Notes: a model not told the origin generated them from the letters alone. Counted from the stretch's first letter, positions 30,855 through 40,271 are shown. The stretch is 64,000 nt of DNA from Morganella morganii (GCF_003996855.1 NZ_NRQY01000001.1:647337-711336), one strand, 5' to 3'. Numbers and translations are program-made.

Positions 30855-31264
30855 CTGCCGGGATTCACCACACTGAGTGCATCGGCGGTTACCACAATCT
30901 CATGGCGGTCTTTTTCCATTCCGCCTTCAATGCGGATGGTATCATTAGGGGTGATAATCTTTTTCCCCCATAAATCGGCCGGGATTTTTACTTCGACAAT
31001 ACCGCTGTAATCTCCCAGAAGATAGTGTTCCGCTGAAACCTGAGACTGAATATTGCCTTCCAGAATCACACGGCTGTTATCCTGCAAATAAGGCAGCTGT
31101 TTGATGATGAAACGTTGTGGTGTTTCACATTTTACTGTGCTCTGATGATACTCATACGCAGAAAATGATGGCAAAGCAGCAGCAGGCTGAAACCAGAATG
31201 TACCTGTCAGAATAACTGCTGAAAACAGGTAAAAAGACGATGATATGAATGTCATTTTAGCCAT
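30851..31264 (-). CDS. Periplasmic OB-fold (BOF/YgiW-type) protein
   Basis: 137 residues with a signal peptide (roughly residues 1-30, AAALP cleavage region) and a bacterial OB-fold domain. The segment [33 protein letters not shown]...[16 protein letters not shown] aligns with E. coli YgiW/YdeI. Such proteins are periplasmic and have been tied to stress tolerance and ligand sensing; the ligand here is unknown. It is convergent with ypeA and overlaps it by four bases. The N-terminal part (about 35 residues after the signal) differs from YgiW, so orthology is not claimed. Confidence 0.85.
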   Translation of the reverse strand: MAKMTFISSSFYLFSAVILTGTFWFQPAAALPSFSAYEYHQSTVKCETPQRFIIKQLPYLQDNSRVILEGNIQSQVSAEHYLLGDYSGIVEVKIPADLWGKKIITPNDTIRIEGGMEKDRHEIVVTADALSVVNPGS

Positions 31265-31446
31265 AGCTCACGACGCCGGTAAATGAGAATGTCGGTGATA
31301 TACCAGGACATATCTTATCGGAAACGTTAATTTACTGAATTGGTAAATATACTTATTTCGTTAAAGTTATTTGATGTAATAATTCAGAATGAATGTTTTG
31401 TCAATTCCGGAGTCTGATATCTGAACCGAATGCAAAGGAGCAATGA

Positions 31447-32040
31447 ATGAAGTGTTATCAGGCAATGAAGCTGGCCGCTGTGGCTGGTACCGTACTGATG
31501 CTGAACGGGTGCAGTTCGTTTTCGTGGTCATCATTATCGCCGGCAAGCTGGTTCAGCGGCAGTGCACTGACGGTGACAGCACAGGGTGTTGGTGGTGTGA
31601 ATAATCAGACGGCCATGACTGAAAGTGCAATCAGTCAGGGTCTGGATGATAAATACACACTGCGCGGCGGTATGCAGACAGAGCAGGGTGAGATCGTTAA
31701 GATTCTTGAAGGCCGGAAGGATGATAAAACCGTTATCCGCCTGTCCGGGCCGGAAAACGGTACTGTGCAGCGCATTGTCGCTAATGATGCGGGTATCCGT
31801 ACCGAATGGGACACCGGAACCGGAACGCTGTTTTCTGATATCTATCCGCAGGCCGTTGCCGGTGCCTGTACGCTGACAACGGAATTTGATAACAGTGCGC
31901 AGGTTCTCTGCCGTTCGCCGCAGACTCCGCGCATTTCTTATGTTTTCCGCGGTGCCTGGTCCGGCCCTGAAACACTGTTGCCGTCAGATGACATTCTGAA
32001 GAACTGGACAGTCAGTTATATAGTCTGGACAAATAAATAA
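31447..32040 (+). CDS. yfeY: Lipoprotein YfeY
   Basis: 197-residue lipoprotein (TVLMLNGC, Cys22) similar along its length to E. coli YfeY, an RpoE-regulated outer-membrane lipoprotein of unknown function. Shared features are SPASWFSGS near the N-terminus and the ending SYVFRGAWSGPETLLPSDDILKNW. An AAAGGAGC site precedes the start. It lies before yfeX as in E. coli, with about 100 bases between. Confidence 0.92.
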   Translation: MKCYQAMKLAAVAGTVLMLNGCSSFSWSSLSPASWFSGSALTVTAQGVGGVNNQTAMTESAISQGLDDKYTLRGGMQTEQGEIVKILEGRKDDKTVIRLSGPENGTVQRIVANDAGIRTEWDTGTGTLFSDIYPQAVAGACTLTTEFDNSAQVLCRSPQTPRISYVFRGAWSGPETLLPSDDILKNWTVSYIVWTNK

Positions 32041-32142
32041 TCCGGAATGATAAGTGAACTTGCGGAATAACAAAGTAATTCCGTGTCAGTGATTTATGAT
32101 AAGGCCATTTCCTGATCAGACTGACGATGCAAAGGGAGCAAC

Positions 32143-33039
32143 ATGTCACAAGCACAAAGTGGTATTCTGCCGGAACACTGCCGTTTCGGTATTTTTATTG
32201 AAGCAAACACCAAAGGCGATTTGCAGTCAATCCGGCGCGGTTGTCAGGTTTTCCTGGCAGCACTGAAAAAATTGCAGGCACAATTTGCGGCTGATCAGCT
32301 GAGTGCAACGGTAGCGTTCGGCCATGATCTGTGGCGTCAGCTGGGTAGTCAGAGCAGTGCACCGGAGCTGAAAAACTTCCGTGAACTGGGGCGCGGCCTG
32401 GCACCGGCCACACAGTATGATTTACTGATCCACATTCATTCTCAGCGTCATGATATCAACTTCTCACTGGCACAGGCGGTGGTGGCGGCATTTGCGGATG
32501 CGGTTGAAATTCAGGGCGAAACACATGGTTTCCGCTGGACAGAAGAGCGTGACCTGAGCGGCTTCATCGACGGTACTGAAAACCCGGAAGGGGAAGAGCG
32601 TCCGGATGTGGCTCTGATCCCGGAAGGGGAAGATGCGGGTGGCAGTTATATCCTCACGCAGCGCTGGGTGCACAGTCTGAATAAATGGACACGTTTTTCC
32701 GAAGAGCAGCAGGAAAAAATGATTGGCCGTACCAAAGCAGACAGTACTGAGCTGGATGAAAATGTGCGCAATGTGACATCTCATGTTTCCCGCGTGGTGA
32801 TTGAGGAAGAGGGCGAAGAGCTTTCCATTCTGCGCCAGAGCCTGCCGTACGGCACCGCCAGCGGTGAGCACGGCCTGTTCTTTATTGCGTACTGCGGTCG
32901 TCTGCACAATATTGAGCAGCAATTACTAAGTATGTTCGGTGAAACAGACGGTAAATTTGATGATCTGCTGCGTTTCAGTAAACCGAAAACCGGGGCTTAC
33001 TATTATGCGCCGTCGCTGGAACAACTGATCGCGCTGTAA
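32143..33039 (+). CDS. yfeX: Dye-decolorising-type heme peroxidase YfeX
   Basis: 298-residue DyP-family peroxidase. The family signature GFIDGTENP carries the distal Asp, and the proximal His and distal Arg regions ([27 protein letters not shown]) are intact. It has no signal peptide, so it is cytoplasmic. Known activities of YfeX include porphyrinogen oxidation; a role in taking iron from heme has been proposed and disputed. Full length relative to E. coli YfeX (299). A terminator hairpin follows at 33121. Confidence 0.95.
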   Translation: MSQAQSGILPEHCRFGIFIEANTKGDLQSIRRGCQVFLAALKKLQAQFAADQLSATVAFGHDLWRQLGSQSSAPELKNFRELGRGLAPATQYDLLIHIHSQRHDINFSLAQAVVAAFADAVEIQGETHGFRWTEERDLSGFIDGTENPEGEERPDVALIPEGEDAGGSYILTQRWVHSLNKWTRFSEEQQEKMIGRTKADSTELDENVRNVTSHVSRVVIEEEGEELSILRQSLPYGTASGEHGLFFIAYCGRLHNIEQQLLSMFGETDGKFDDLLRFSKPKTGAYYYAPSLEQLIAL

Positions 33040-33120
33040 GAGGGTGACACTTTAAGCCCGGCACCGGCTGATAACGGGCAAAAACGAAAAGTCGCTGTGA
33101 ATACATCCCTGTAAGCTCAG

Positions 33121-33148
33121 GCGCGCCATCCGTGGCGCGCATGCTTTT
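33121..33148 (+). terminator. Probable terminator after yfeX
   Basis: Perfect 8-bp stem GCGCGCCA / TGGCGCGC with loop TCCG, then ATGC and TTTT. It lies about 80 bases past the yfeX stop. Confidence 0.7.
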
Positions 33149-33445
33149 CATTTCCTTTTCCCGTTATCACCTTCATATTTTCCCCGCAGTGCTGCACATT
33201 TTTGTGTCTGTTTTTTATCCTTACAAAAATAAAGGTTAAATAACACTATTCCGCTGTACCTTCCCCTGAGGGTAACCTCTATCCTGCGTGTATACACGAC
33301 ACAGGAAGAAAAAAAACATATCGATGCATAATATCCTGAAGGAAATAATTACTATATATAATTCCATAATGATATAAGTAAATGGCTTGTATCACTTTAC
33401 TGATATATGCAAACTGACCGGAGTTACCTGAAACGCATCATCATA
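33149..33445 (+). promoter_or_regulatory. Upstream region of the cys operon
   Basis: About 300 AT-rich bases without a gene. Such DNA before cysP normally binds CysB, but CysB sites are too degenerate for me to place. A small inverted repeat GTGTATACAC lies near 33289. The GGAG at 33419 is 24 bases before the chosen cysP ATG, so the exact cysP start is uncertain. Confidence 0.4.
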
Positions 33446-34477
33446 ATGAGGTTCTCCGCCGTGAAATTATCTGCCAACGCTGTATTACCTGCCGGTCTGC
33501 TGCTGCTTTCTGCGGTGTGGAGTGGCGCTGCCGGTGCTGCTCAGCTGCTGAACAGCTCCTATGATATTGCCCGTGAATTATTCACGGAAATCAACCCGCT
33601 GTTTGAAAAACAGTGGAATGCGGAACACCCGGACGATCCGCTCACCATCCGCCAGTCGCACGGCGGTTCCTCAAAACAGGCGCTGGCGATATTGCAGGGA
33701 CTGCGGGCTGATGTGGTCACTTATAACCAGGTGACAGATGTGCAGGTTTTGCATGATAAAGGCAATTTGCTGGCGGCTGACTGGCAGGCGCGTCTGCCGA
33801 ATAACAGTTCTCCGTATTATTCCACCATGGCCTTTCTGGTACGCAAAGGTAATCCGAAACAGATAAAAGACTGGGATTCTCTGCTGCGTGATGATGTGAA
33901 AATCGTTTTCCCGAACCCGAAAACCTCAGGCAACGGCCGTTACACCTATCTGGCTGCGGAAGGTTTCTGGCAGCAAAAAAATGGCAAAAATAGTGCCAAA
34001 ACACAGGAACAGATGAAAAAATTCCTCAGCAATGTTGCGGTATTTGATACCGGCGGCCGCGGAGCCACCACGTCATTTATCGATCGCGGGCTGGGGGATG
34101 TACTGATTAGTTTTGAATCAGAAGTGAATAATATCCGCAATGAATATGGCGCGGATGATTATGATGTTATCGTCCCTGCGTCCAATATCCTGGCGGAATT
34201 CCCGGTGGCGCGGGTGGATAAAAATACAGAAAAGAATGGCACACAGGCCGTTGCTGATGCCTATCTGACCTTCCTGTACAGCCCGGCAGCGCAGGCAAAA
34301 ATGACACAGTTTAATTACCGTGTTACTGACCCTGATGTGATGGCTGCGGCCAAAGGACAGTTTCCGCCGGTCACTCTGTTTAAAGTGGAAGATCAGTTTG
34401 GTTCATGGTCTGAAGTGATGACAAGCCGTTTTAATTCAGGCGGTGAATTTGACACCCTGATGGCTCAGGGACGCTGA
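33446..34477 (+). CDS. cysP: Thiosulfate/sulfate-binding periplasmic protein CysP
   Basis: 343-residue periplasmic binding protein of the sulfate/thiosulfate ABC importer. The signal peptide runs to GAAGAA before QLLNSSYD, and the ligand-binding segments [25 protein letters not shown] and [11 protein letters not shown] are as in E. coli CysP. It is the first gene of cysPTWA-cysM. Start placed at 33446 ([11 protein letters not shown]) to give a good signal peptide; the ATG at 33407 in the same frame is a possible longer start. Confidence 0.94.
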   Translation: MRFSAVKLSANAVLPAGLLLLSAVWSGAAGAAQLLNSSYDIARELFTEINPLFEKQWNAEHPDDPLTIRQSHGGSSKQALAILQGLRADVVTYNQVTDVQVLHDKGNLLAADWQARLPNNSSPYYSTMAFLVRKGNPKQIKDWDSLLRDDVKIVFPNPKTSGNGRYTYLAAEGFWQQKNGKNSAKTQEQMKKFLSNVAVFDTGGRGATTSFIDRGLGDVLISFESEVNNIRNEYGADDYDVIVPASNILAEFPVARVDKNTEKNGTQAVADAYLTFLYSPAAQAKMTQFNYRVTDPDVMAAAKGQFPPVTLFKVEDQFGSWSEVMTSRFNSGGEFDTLMAQGR

Positions 34478-34478
34478 T

Positions 34479-35306
34479 ATGGCAAGGCGGGTGTTGCCGG
34501 GATTCGGCCTGTCCCTCGGGTTTACGCTGCTCTACAGCGGGCTGATTCTGTTGCTGCCCCTCACCGCGCTGGTGTTACAGCTGGCGCAGATGAGCTGGGC
34601 GCAGTACTGGCAGGTGATCACCGGCCCGCAGGTGGTTGCCGCCTATAAAGTCACGCTGCTCGCCGCGCTGGCCGCCAGTCTGTTCAATGCCGTTTTTGGT
34701 GTGCTGATGGCCTGGATACTGACCCGCTACCGCTTTCCCGGCCACCGTATTCTCGACGGCCTGATGGATCTGCCCTTTGCGCTGCCTACCGCAGTTGCGG
34801 GGCTGACACTCGCCACGCTCTTTGCCCCGAACGGCTGGTACGGCCGTTTTTTTGACTCGTTTAACATCACCGTGGTGAATACCTGGATTGGTATAGCTGT
34901 CGCTATGATGTTTACCAGTATCCCGTTTGTGGTCCGCACAGTACAGCCGGTACTGGAAACCCTGAAACCGGAATATGAGGAAGCGGCAGAAACGCTGGGT
35001 GCCTCGCGCTTTCAGATATTCCGGCGTGTGATCTGGCCGGAGATAGCCCCGGCAGCGCTGGCGGGAACCGTTTTATCGTTTACCCGCAGCCTCGGCGAGT
35101 TCGGTGCGGTGATTTTTATCGCCGGTAACCTGGCGTGGCAGACCGAAGTGGTGTCATTCCTGATTTTTGTCCGTTTACAGGAATTTGAATATCCGGCGGC
35201 AGCGGCCATTGCCTCGGTGGTACTGATGACATCACTGGTACTGCTGCTGGCCGTCAATATTATCCAGAGCCGCGCCGGGTTGCGAACAGGCAGGTCACAT
35301 GGCTGA
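34479..35306 (+). CDS. cysT: Sulfate/thiosulfate ABC permease CysT (CysU)
   Basis: 275-residue membrane permease with six predicted helices and the ABC EAA loop (EEAAETLGASRFQIFRRVIWPEI) that contacts CysA. It forms the membrane channel with CysW. It starts one base after the cysP stop and overlaps cysW by 8 bases, indicating translational coupling. Confidence 0.96.
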   Translation: MARRVLPGFGLSLGFTLLYSGLILLLPLTALVLQLAQMSWAQYWQVITGPQVVAAYKVTLLAALAASLFNAVFGVLMAWILTRYRFPGHRILDGLMDLPFALPTAVAGLTLATLFAPNGWYGRFFDSFNITVVNTWIGIAVAMMFTSIPFVVRTVQPVLETLKPEYEEAAETLGASRFQIFRRVIWPEIAPAALAGTVLSFTRSLGEFGAVIFIAGNLAWQTEVVSFLIFVRLQEFEYPAAAAIASVVLMTSLVLLLAVNIIQSRAGLRTGRSHG

Positions 35307-36141
35307 TTCGCTGCGCCGCAGGCGTTTTCCGTGGCAGAAGTGGCTTCTTATCTCAGCCGGTCTGCTGCTGACGCTTGTGATCCTGATTATTCCGCTGGTA
35401 TGGATTTTTGTCACCGCGCTGTCTGATGGCATCGGCGGTGTGATCCGTGCACTGGCGGATGCGGATATGCTGCACGCTATCTGGCTGACGCTGATTGTGG
35501 CGCTGATTACTGTACCGGTGAATCTGATTTTCGGCACACTGCTGGCGTGGCTGGTGACACGGTTTCACTTTCCCGGCCGCCAGTTGCTGCTGACGCTGGC
35601 GGATCTGCCGTTTGCGGTATCGCCGGTGATTGCCGGTCTGCTTTATCTGTTGCTGTACGGCTCCAACAGCTGGCTTGGCGGTTTTCTTGAAAGCTCGCTG
35701 GATACCCAAATCATGTTTGCGCTGCCGGGGATTGTGCTGGTGACTATTTTTGTGACCTGTCCCTATGTGGTCAGGGAGCTGGTGCCGGTGATGCTCAGTC
35801 AGGGCGCGCAGGAAGAGGAAGCTGCTGTGCTGCTGGGCGCCCGTGCATGGAAGATCTGGTGGCGGGTGACACTGCCGAATATCCGCTGGCCGTTGTTTTA
35901 CGGCGTGATTCTGACTAATGCCCGTGCTATCGGCGAGTTTGGTGCGGTCTCTGTGGTCTCCGGGGCGATTCGCGGGGAAACGTTCACTCTGCCGTTGCAG
36001 GTGGAATTATTGCATCAGGATTATCAGACGGTGGCGGCGTTTACCGCATCCGGTCTGCTGGCACTGATGGCTGTTGTGACCTTATGCATCCGTCACGGGG
36101 TGATGGCATATCAGGGATTCCGGAGGAAATATGAGCATTGA
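35299..36141 (+). CDS. cysW: Sulfate/thiosulfate ABC permease CysW
   Basis: 280-residue second permease of the importer with an EAA loop (EEEAAVLLGARAWKIWWRVTLPNI) and multiple membrane helices. Its frame overlaps both cysT (8 bases) and cysA (11 bases). Collinear with E. coli CysW (291), slightly shorter at the C-terminus. Confidence 0.96.
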   Translation: MADSLRRRRFPWQKWLLISAGLLLTLVILIIPLVWIFVTALSDGIGGVIRALADADMLHAIWLTLIVALITVPVNLIFGTLLAWLVTRFHFPGRQLLLTLADLPFAVSPVIAGLLYLLLYGSNSWLGGFLESSLDTQIMFALPGIVLVTIFVTCPYVVRELVPVMLSQGAQEEEAAVLLGARAWKIWWRVTLPNIRWPLFYGVILTNARAIGEFGAVSVVSGAIRGETFTLPLQVELLHQDYQTVAAFTASGLLALMAVVTLCIRHGVMAYQGFRRKYEH

Positions 36142-37213
36142 GATCCGTCATCTGACACATCATTTCGGCGCGGAGCCGGTATTGCAGGACATTTCGCTGT
36201 CGGTGGCGGACGGCGAAATGGTGGCGCTGCTGGGGCCGTCCGGCTCCGGAAAAACCACACTGCTGCGTATTATTGCCGGGCTGACGCCTCATACCGCCGG
36301 TGAACTGTATATCAGCGGTGAGGAAGTCTCAGGGCTGGCCGCCGGGGAGCGCCGCGCCGGGTTTGTCTTCCAGCACTATGCGCTGTTCCGGCATATGACG
36401 GTGTTTGACAACATCGCGTTCGGGCTGACCGTACTGCCGCGTAAAATACGGCCGTCAAAAACCGCGATCCGCGATAAAGTGATGTCGCTGCTGGATAAAA
36501 TTCAGATGCCGCATCTGGCGGATCGCTATCCGGCGCAGCTTTCCGGCGGACAGCAGCAGCGGGTGGCGCTGGCAAGAGCGCTGGCGGCAGAGCCGCGTAT
36601 CCTGCTGCTGGATGAGCCGTTCGGTGCCCTGGATGCAGGGGTGAGAACCGAACTGCGCCGCTGGCTGCGTCAGTTGCATCATACTCTGGGATTCACCGCC
36701 GTGTTTGTGACACACGATCAGGAAGAGGCACTGGAAGTGGCCGATCGTATTGTGGTAATGCGCAGCGGGCATATTGAACAGGTTGCGGCACCGGAAAGCC
36801 TCGGTAATGATGACAGCAACCGTTTTGTGACAGAATTTCTTGGTCAGATAAATATTTTCCGCGGTGATATCGGTACTGACGGTGTGGTGCGGATTGGCGG
36901 TGTGCGCCAGCCGGTTGCCGCACTGACCGCCGGTTCCGGGCCGGTGGCCGTATTTGTGCGGCCATGGTCGCTGACATTGCAGAATACCTTTTCTGCGGAT
37001 GCGGTTGCCGCACGGGTTGTGACCATCCGTTCACACGGGCATTACCGTACTGCGGTGGTGACTGCGGAAGCCGCGGAGGATGAGGTGACGGTGATATTAC
37101 CGCCGGATACACGCGCCGCAGCCGGTGATTCTGTCTGGCTGACAATCAGGGAATTGCGGCTGTTCCGCGGTGAAGACGAACTGGCACTGCTGCCGCAGGC
37201 GCAGTGTGCATAA
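36131..37213 (+). CDS. cysA: Sulfate/thiosulfate ABC ATPase CysA
   Basis: 360-residue ATPase of the importer. Walker A GPSGSGKTT, signature LSGGQQQRVALARAL, Walker B ILLLDEPFGALD and the switch His in VTHDQEEAL are all present, with a C-terminal TOBE-like domain. It powers import by CysT and CysW. The cysM start lies 79 bases past its stop; a 30-codon frame fills that gap. Confidence 0.96.
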   Translation: MSIEIRHLTHHFGAEPVLQDISLSVADGEMVALLGPSGSGKTTLLRIIAGLTPHTAGELYISGEEVSGLAAGERRAGFVFQHYALFRHMTVFDNIAFGLTVLPRKIRPSKTAIRDKVMSLLDKIQMPHLADRYPAQLSGGQQQRVALARALAAEPRILLLDEPFGALDAGVRTELRRWLRQLHHTLGFTAVFVTHDQEEALEVADRIVVMRSGHIEQVAAPESLGNDDSNRFVTEFLGQINIFRGDIGTDGVVRIGGVRQPVAALTAGSGPVAVFVRPWSLTLQNTFSADAVAARVVTIRSHGHYRTAVVTAEAAEDEVTVILPPDTRAAAGDSVWLTIRELRLFRGEDELALLPQAQCA

Positions 37214-37215
37214 AG

Positions 37216-37308
37216 ATGAAAATAATTCCGGTTGCATACTGCCTTGCGGCGGCGGTATGGTTTCCGTTTACGGCTCAGGAGGCAGAACAACGTGGCATCT
37301 ATCAGTAA
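37216..37308 (+). CDS. Candidate 30-residue small protein between cysA and cysM
   Basis: An ATG 3 bases after the cysA stop opens a 30-codon frame. Its product begins MKIIPVAYCLAAAVWFPFTA and continues for ten polar residues, a shape like a signal peptide or small membrane peptide. The stop codon lies 14 bases inside cysM, and the strong AGGAGG of cysM is within the frame, so translating it could open or block cysM initiation. The ribosome site before its own ATG is weak (AAAG). Translation is not proven. Confidence 0.35.
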   Translation: MKIIPVAYCLAAAVWFPFTAQEAEQRGIYQ

Positions 37309-38173
37309 TGGGATCGGCAATACCCCGCTTTTCCGGCTTGCCCGGCTGGGGGAGGAGTACGGTGCGGAAATCTGGGTCAAACCGGAAGGGAGCAACCCCG
37401 GTGGTTCGGTAAAAGATCGTGCGGCGAAAAGTATGATTGAAGGTGCCGAACAGCGCGGGGAAATTCGTCCCGGCGACACGCTGATTGAAGCCACCAGCGG
37501 CAATACCGGCATTGCGCTGGCTATGATCGCCGCCATACGCGGATATAAATTAAAGTTGCTGATGCCGGAAAATATGAGTGCCGAACGTCAGGCTGCCATG
37601 AAGGCCTACGGCGCGGAACTGGTGCTGGTCAGCCGGGCGCAGGGTATGGAAGGGGCACGGGATCTGGCGCAACAGATGGCAGCGGACGGGGAAGGTTATG
37701 TGCTTGATCAGTTTAATAACGCCGATAACCCGCTGGCCCATTACCGGACAACCGGCCCGGAGATCTGGCAGCAGACAGACGGGCGAATCACACATTTTGT
37801 GTCCGCGATGGGTACCACCGGCACCATCACCGGGGTTGCGCGTTATCTGAAAGAGATTGCGCCGCAGGTGAATATTACCGGCCTGCAACCGGCGGAAAAC
37901 AGTCAGATTCCGGGTATCCGCCGCTGGTCACCGGGGTATCTGCCCGGCATTTTTCAGCCGCAGCTGGTGGATGATATTCTGGATATCACGCAGCAGGAAG
38001 CGGAGGACACCATGCGTCAGCTGGCGCAGCAGGAAGGGATTTTCTGCGGGGTCAGTTCCGGCGGGGCAGTCGCCGGAGCACTGAGAATCGCAAAAGAAAA
38101 ACCGGGGGCAGTGATTGTCGCGGTGATTTGTGATCGCGGCGACCGTTACCTCTCTACCGGCGTCTTCGGCTGA
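37292..38173 (+). CDS. cysM: Cysteine synthase B (O-acetylserine sulfhydrylase B)
   Basis: 293-residue PLP enzyme. The PLP lysine is K41 in NPGGSVKDRAA and the phosphate-binding loop is EATSGNTGIA. CysM can use thiosulfate with O-acetylserine to give S-sulfocysteine, matching the thiosulfate importer upstream. Start is the GTG at 37292, nine bases after a perfect AGGAGG; the upstream ATG frame from 37232 lacks homology. It ends at YLSTGVFG, about ten residues earlier than E. coli CysM. Confidence 0.95.
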   Translation: MASISNGIGNTPLFRLARLGEEYGAEIWVKPEGSNPGGSVKDRAAKSMIEGAEQRGEIRPGDTLIEATSGNTGIALAMIAAIRGYKLKLLMPENMSAERQAAMKAYGAELVLVSRAQGMEGARDLAQQMAADGEGYVLDQFNNADNPLAHYRTTGPEIWQQTDGRITHFVSAMGTTGTITGVARYLKEIAPQVNITGLQPAENSQIPGIRRWSPGYLPGIFQPQLVDDILDITQQEAEDTMRQLAQQEGIFCGVSSGGAVAGALRIAKEKPGAVIVAVICDRGDRYLSTGVFG

Positions 38174-38177
38174 GTCT

Positions 38178-38552
38178 TTATCCCGCTGTTTTACCGGTAT
38201 ATTTCATGTGCAGCAGCGGGAACGGGTTTCCCTCACCATCCAGCTCATCCGCCTGTAACTGCTCAACCGCATAATTCAGCAGGAATTTACCGGTACCTTT
38301 GCCGCGAATTTCCGCATCCACAAACAGCATCTCAATCCGGTTAGCGTCTGTGCCGAGGAAGCCGAGGATCTCTCCGTTTTCATCCTGTGCCACCACTACA
38401 TTCAGGTTCGGCAGATAGGTATTGAGCAGCAGCGGACGCAGTTTTTCAATATCATCCTCACATAAAAAATCGTGTGTGGCGCGGACGGAGGATTCCCAGA
38501 TGGCAACCAGGCGCGGGAAATGATCCGGTTTGGCCGGGGTGATAATTAACAT
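38178..38552 (-). CDS. YjaB-like GNAT acetyltransferase with internal deletion
   Basis: 124 residues resembling E. coli YjaB (147): LVAIWESSVRATHDFL, the acetyl-CoA loop VDAEIRGKGTGKFLL and the ending GNPFPLLHMKYTG. Between LQADELD and GEGNPFP the usual segment (NEQN-QAVGFY--GF-V-GRS type, about 25 residues) is absent. That segment forms the late beta strands and carries the conserved Asn and Tyr near the active site. The DNA at the joint has GAGCTGGATG, the kind of word that would recur at both ends of the lost part. Likely non-functional or altered. Start at 38552 (MLIITPAKPD); the extension to 38600 has no similarity. Convergent with cysM, 4 bases apart. Confidence 0.7.
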   Translation of the reverse strand: MLIITPAKPDHFPRLVAIWESSVRATHDFLCEDDIEKLRPLLLNTYLPNLNVVVAQDENGEILGFLGTDANRIEMLFVDAEIRGKGTGKFLLNYAVEQLQADELDGEGNPFPLLHMKYTGKTAG

Positions 38553-38587
38553 GGCAGATCCGTAAATCAGTGGTATTAAGAATGGCC

Positions 38588-38611
38588 GGTGTCCCGGCAT
38601 GCCGGGACACC
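38588..38611 (-). terminator. Perfect 24-base palindrome after the methyltransferase gene
   Basis: GGTGTCCCGGCA followed directly by its exact reverse complement, located between the methyltransferase stop and the YjaB-like gene on the minus strand. It could end the methyltransferase transcript, but no U tract follows; an operator or cruciform is also possible. Confidence 0.5.
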
Positions 38612-38621
38612 CTGAGACTGA

Positions 38622-39197
38622 TCAGCTATTGGTATACCGTTTTTTGGGTGTACAGATATATACCCAGGCCGGCGGAACGTTGAACAGCACACGTTCTTTA
38701 CGAAAATGGAAATACCGGTGCAGGTACTTCTCAAACTTGGTGGTGTACTGGAACAGAATAAACTGCCCGTCGCTGACTTCAATATTGTCGCGTACTGCTT
38801 TCAGAATACGCAGTCCGACCCGGCGGTCAATCGACAGAAACGGCAGACCGGAAAAAATCACATTATACGGGCGGTTCAGTTTCTCTGCCGAGTCCGAAAA
38901 AATCCCCAGGCGGTTATCCTGAAATTTATTCAGCAGACTGACAAAATACGGATCAATTTCATAGGCATCCAGTTTGGCCTGCGGATTCATCTGATCCAGA
39001 ATCTGACGGGTAATAACCCCGGTACCGGCACCCAGTTCAGCAAACTGCTGAACACCATTCCAGTCGACGTGGCGAACCATTGCACGGCACAGCCAGCGTG
39101 ATGAGGGGGTAATGGTTCCCATGGTTGCCGGAGACGCAATAAACTTTTTGATGTAAGCGTAATAGCTCAGTAACGGTGAATAATTTGATACTTCCAT
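38622..39197 (-). CDS. Class I SAM-dependent methyltransferase (phospholipid N-methyltransferase-like)
   Basis: 191 residues with a Rossmann-fold methyltransferase core. Motif I is ELGAGTGVIT (from residue 54), acidic motif II is AYEIDPYF, and IFSGLPFLSI follows. The closest family I recognise is the PmtA/COG3963 group of phospholipid N-methyltransferases and rRNA-methyltransferase-like proteins; the substrate here is unknown. Start chosen at 39197 because AAGGA lies nine bases upstream; the ATG at 39206 would overlap that site. A long AT-rich region lies upstream. Confidence 0.75.
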   Translation of the reverse strand: MEVSNYSPLLSYYAYIKKFIASPATMGTITPSSRWLCRAMVRHVDWNGVQQFAELGAGTGVITRQILDQMNPQAKLDAYEIDPYFVSLLNKFQDNRLGIFSDSAEKLNRPYNVIFSGLPFLSIDRRVGLRILKAVRDNIEVSDGQFILFQYTTKFEKYLHRYFHFRKERVLFNVPPAWVYICTPKKRYTNS

Positions 39198-39619
39198 AAT
39201 AAGCATTCCTTACAAACCCGGCAGGTGTTCAGTAAAACAGAACATACAACGCACGTTTAAATAGCCACATCGGTGAAATATATTCAATATCATATGCTGA
39301 TTATTCCCTTTCCTCTACAGATAAATAAGGTATTTTTTAGCAGGGAATAAAATGAAAAATTTCATAAAACGGTCATATAAAACAATAATATACTGTGTTT
39401 TATTTTCATTTTTTAATTAAAGGGCAGATAAGATTGATTTGTTATAAATAATAATCAGATGAATGAATGAGATAGCTGACAGGGAAAGAATAGCGGAATA
39501 CAGGGTCGTTAGTACAGGAATGACGGCGATTTTTGCAAAAGCTGACATTAACGGAATAAACATGACACTCCGCACCGGCATATTATGCTGAATAAAAGCC
39601 GGTACGGAATAAGAACTAA
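39198..39619. other. AT-rich intergenic region
   Basis: About 420 bases, strongly AT-rich, with promoters expected for the methyltransferase on the minus strand. The only candidate gene is a 22-codon plus-strand frame at 39352-39420. No other structure stands out. Confidence 0.5.
39352..39420 (+). CDS. Candidate 22-residue small membrane peptide
   Basis: ATG preceded by CAGGGA at a fitting distance, encoding MKNFIKRSYKTIIYCVLFSF plus two residues, then TAA. A basic start followed by a hydrophobic stretch is typical of small membrane peptides. AT-rich surroundings make chance frames likely, so support is weak. Confidence 0.2.
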   Translation: MKNFIKRSYKTIIYCVLFSFFN

Positions 39620-39802
39620 CTAGTGATGTATTTTTCCGTGATCCATTATCGCCTGACGGAGGCGCTGCTGTAACTCATAACGCTGTTCATACGGCAGCGG
39701 ATTGCTGTCACCCAGGCTGACCATTAGTTCATTCATTTCAGTGATACTGTTACTCTCAATGGCTTTTTCCACATCAGCAACACTCTGTGCATAATCGCTC
39801 AT
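39620..39802 (-). CDS. Small YdcY-like (DUF2526) protein
   Basis: 60 residues. The segment VEKAIESNSITEMNELMVSL and the ending YELQQRLRQAIMDHGKIHH resemble E. coli YdcY (DUF2526), a small soluble protein of unknown function. Acidic and mainly helical, with no signal peptide or membrane segment. A purine-rich AAGGACAG site lies upstream of the ATG. It stands alone between two AT-rich gaps. Confidence 0.75.
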   Translation of the reverse strand: MSDYAQSVADVEKAIESNSITEMNELMVSLGDSNPLPYEQRYELQQRLRQAIMDHGKIHH

Positions 39803-39884
39803 ACGGCTGTCCTTATTCAGTCTGATAGTAATGTTGTTATCCTACCTGAACAGCCGTAAAAACGTTAGTGCAAAACAGCGGTGG

Positions 39885-40271
39885 TTAGGCGGCATGATCA
39901 TTATGCCGGGACGGTGGTTCCAGCGGCGGCAGGCCGTGTGCGGCTCTTGCCCGGTCACAGGCGGCGTTGTGCATACCGCTGACCCATGACTGATCAAATT
40001 CACGGCAGGGGGACGGACGCTGTGCGTAGATACTGCATGCCACGCACTGACCGACTTCCCCCTGAAGATTGATACAGCGCGGGGATTTCTGATCTGTGCC
40101 TTTCATACAGGCCATAAAATCATTCACTTTTTCTGTCATCTCTGCCGGCACCACACCGCCCGTGCTGTCCGTTTCCCCGTGATAAAACGAGACCCGGAAA
40201 TAGGCACAGCATGCCCCGCACTGCATACAGGGATTGGTGTCCGCATCAGTAAACGCAATTACATTGCTCAT
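39885..40271 (-). CDS. YkgJ-family cysteine-cluster protein
   Basis: 128-residue zinc- or iron-chelating family protein with the typical N-terminal CMQCGACC motif and further cysteines in [27 protein letters not shown] and AACDRAR. The family (YkgJ/YeiW) is widespread and its function is uncertain; some members are proposed to oxidise or chelate metals. Start placed at 40271 ([15 protein letters not shown]); an ATG at 40286 adds five residues. It neighbours the T6SS locus but is transcribed away from it. Confidence 0.82.
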   Translation of the reverse strand: MSNVIAFTDADTNPCMQCGACCAYFRVSFYHGETDSTGGVVPAEMTEKVNDFMACMKGTDQKSPRCINLQGEVGQCVACSIYAQRPSPCREFDQSWVSGMHNAACDRARAAHGLPPLEPPSRHNDHAA

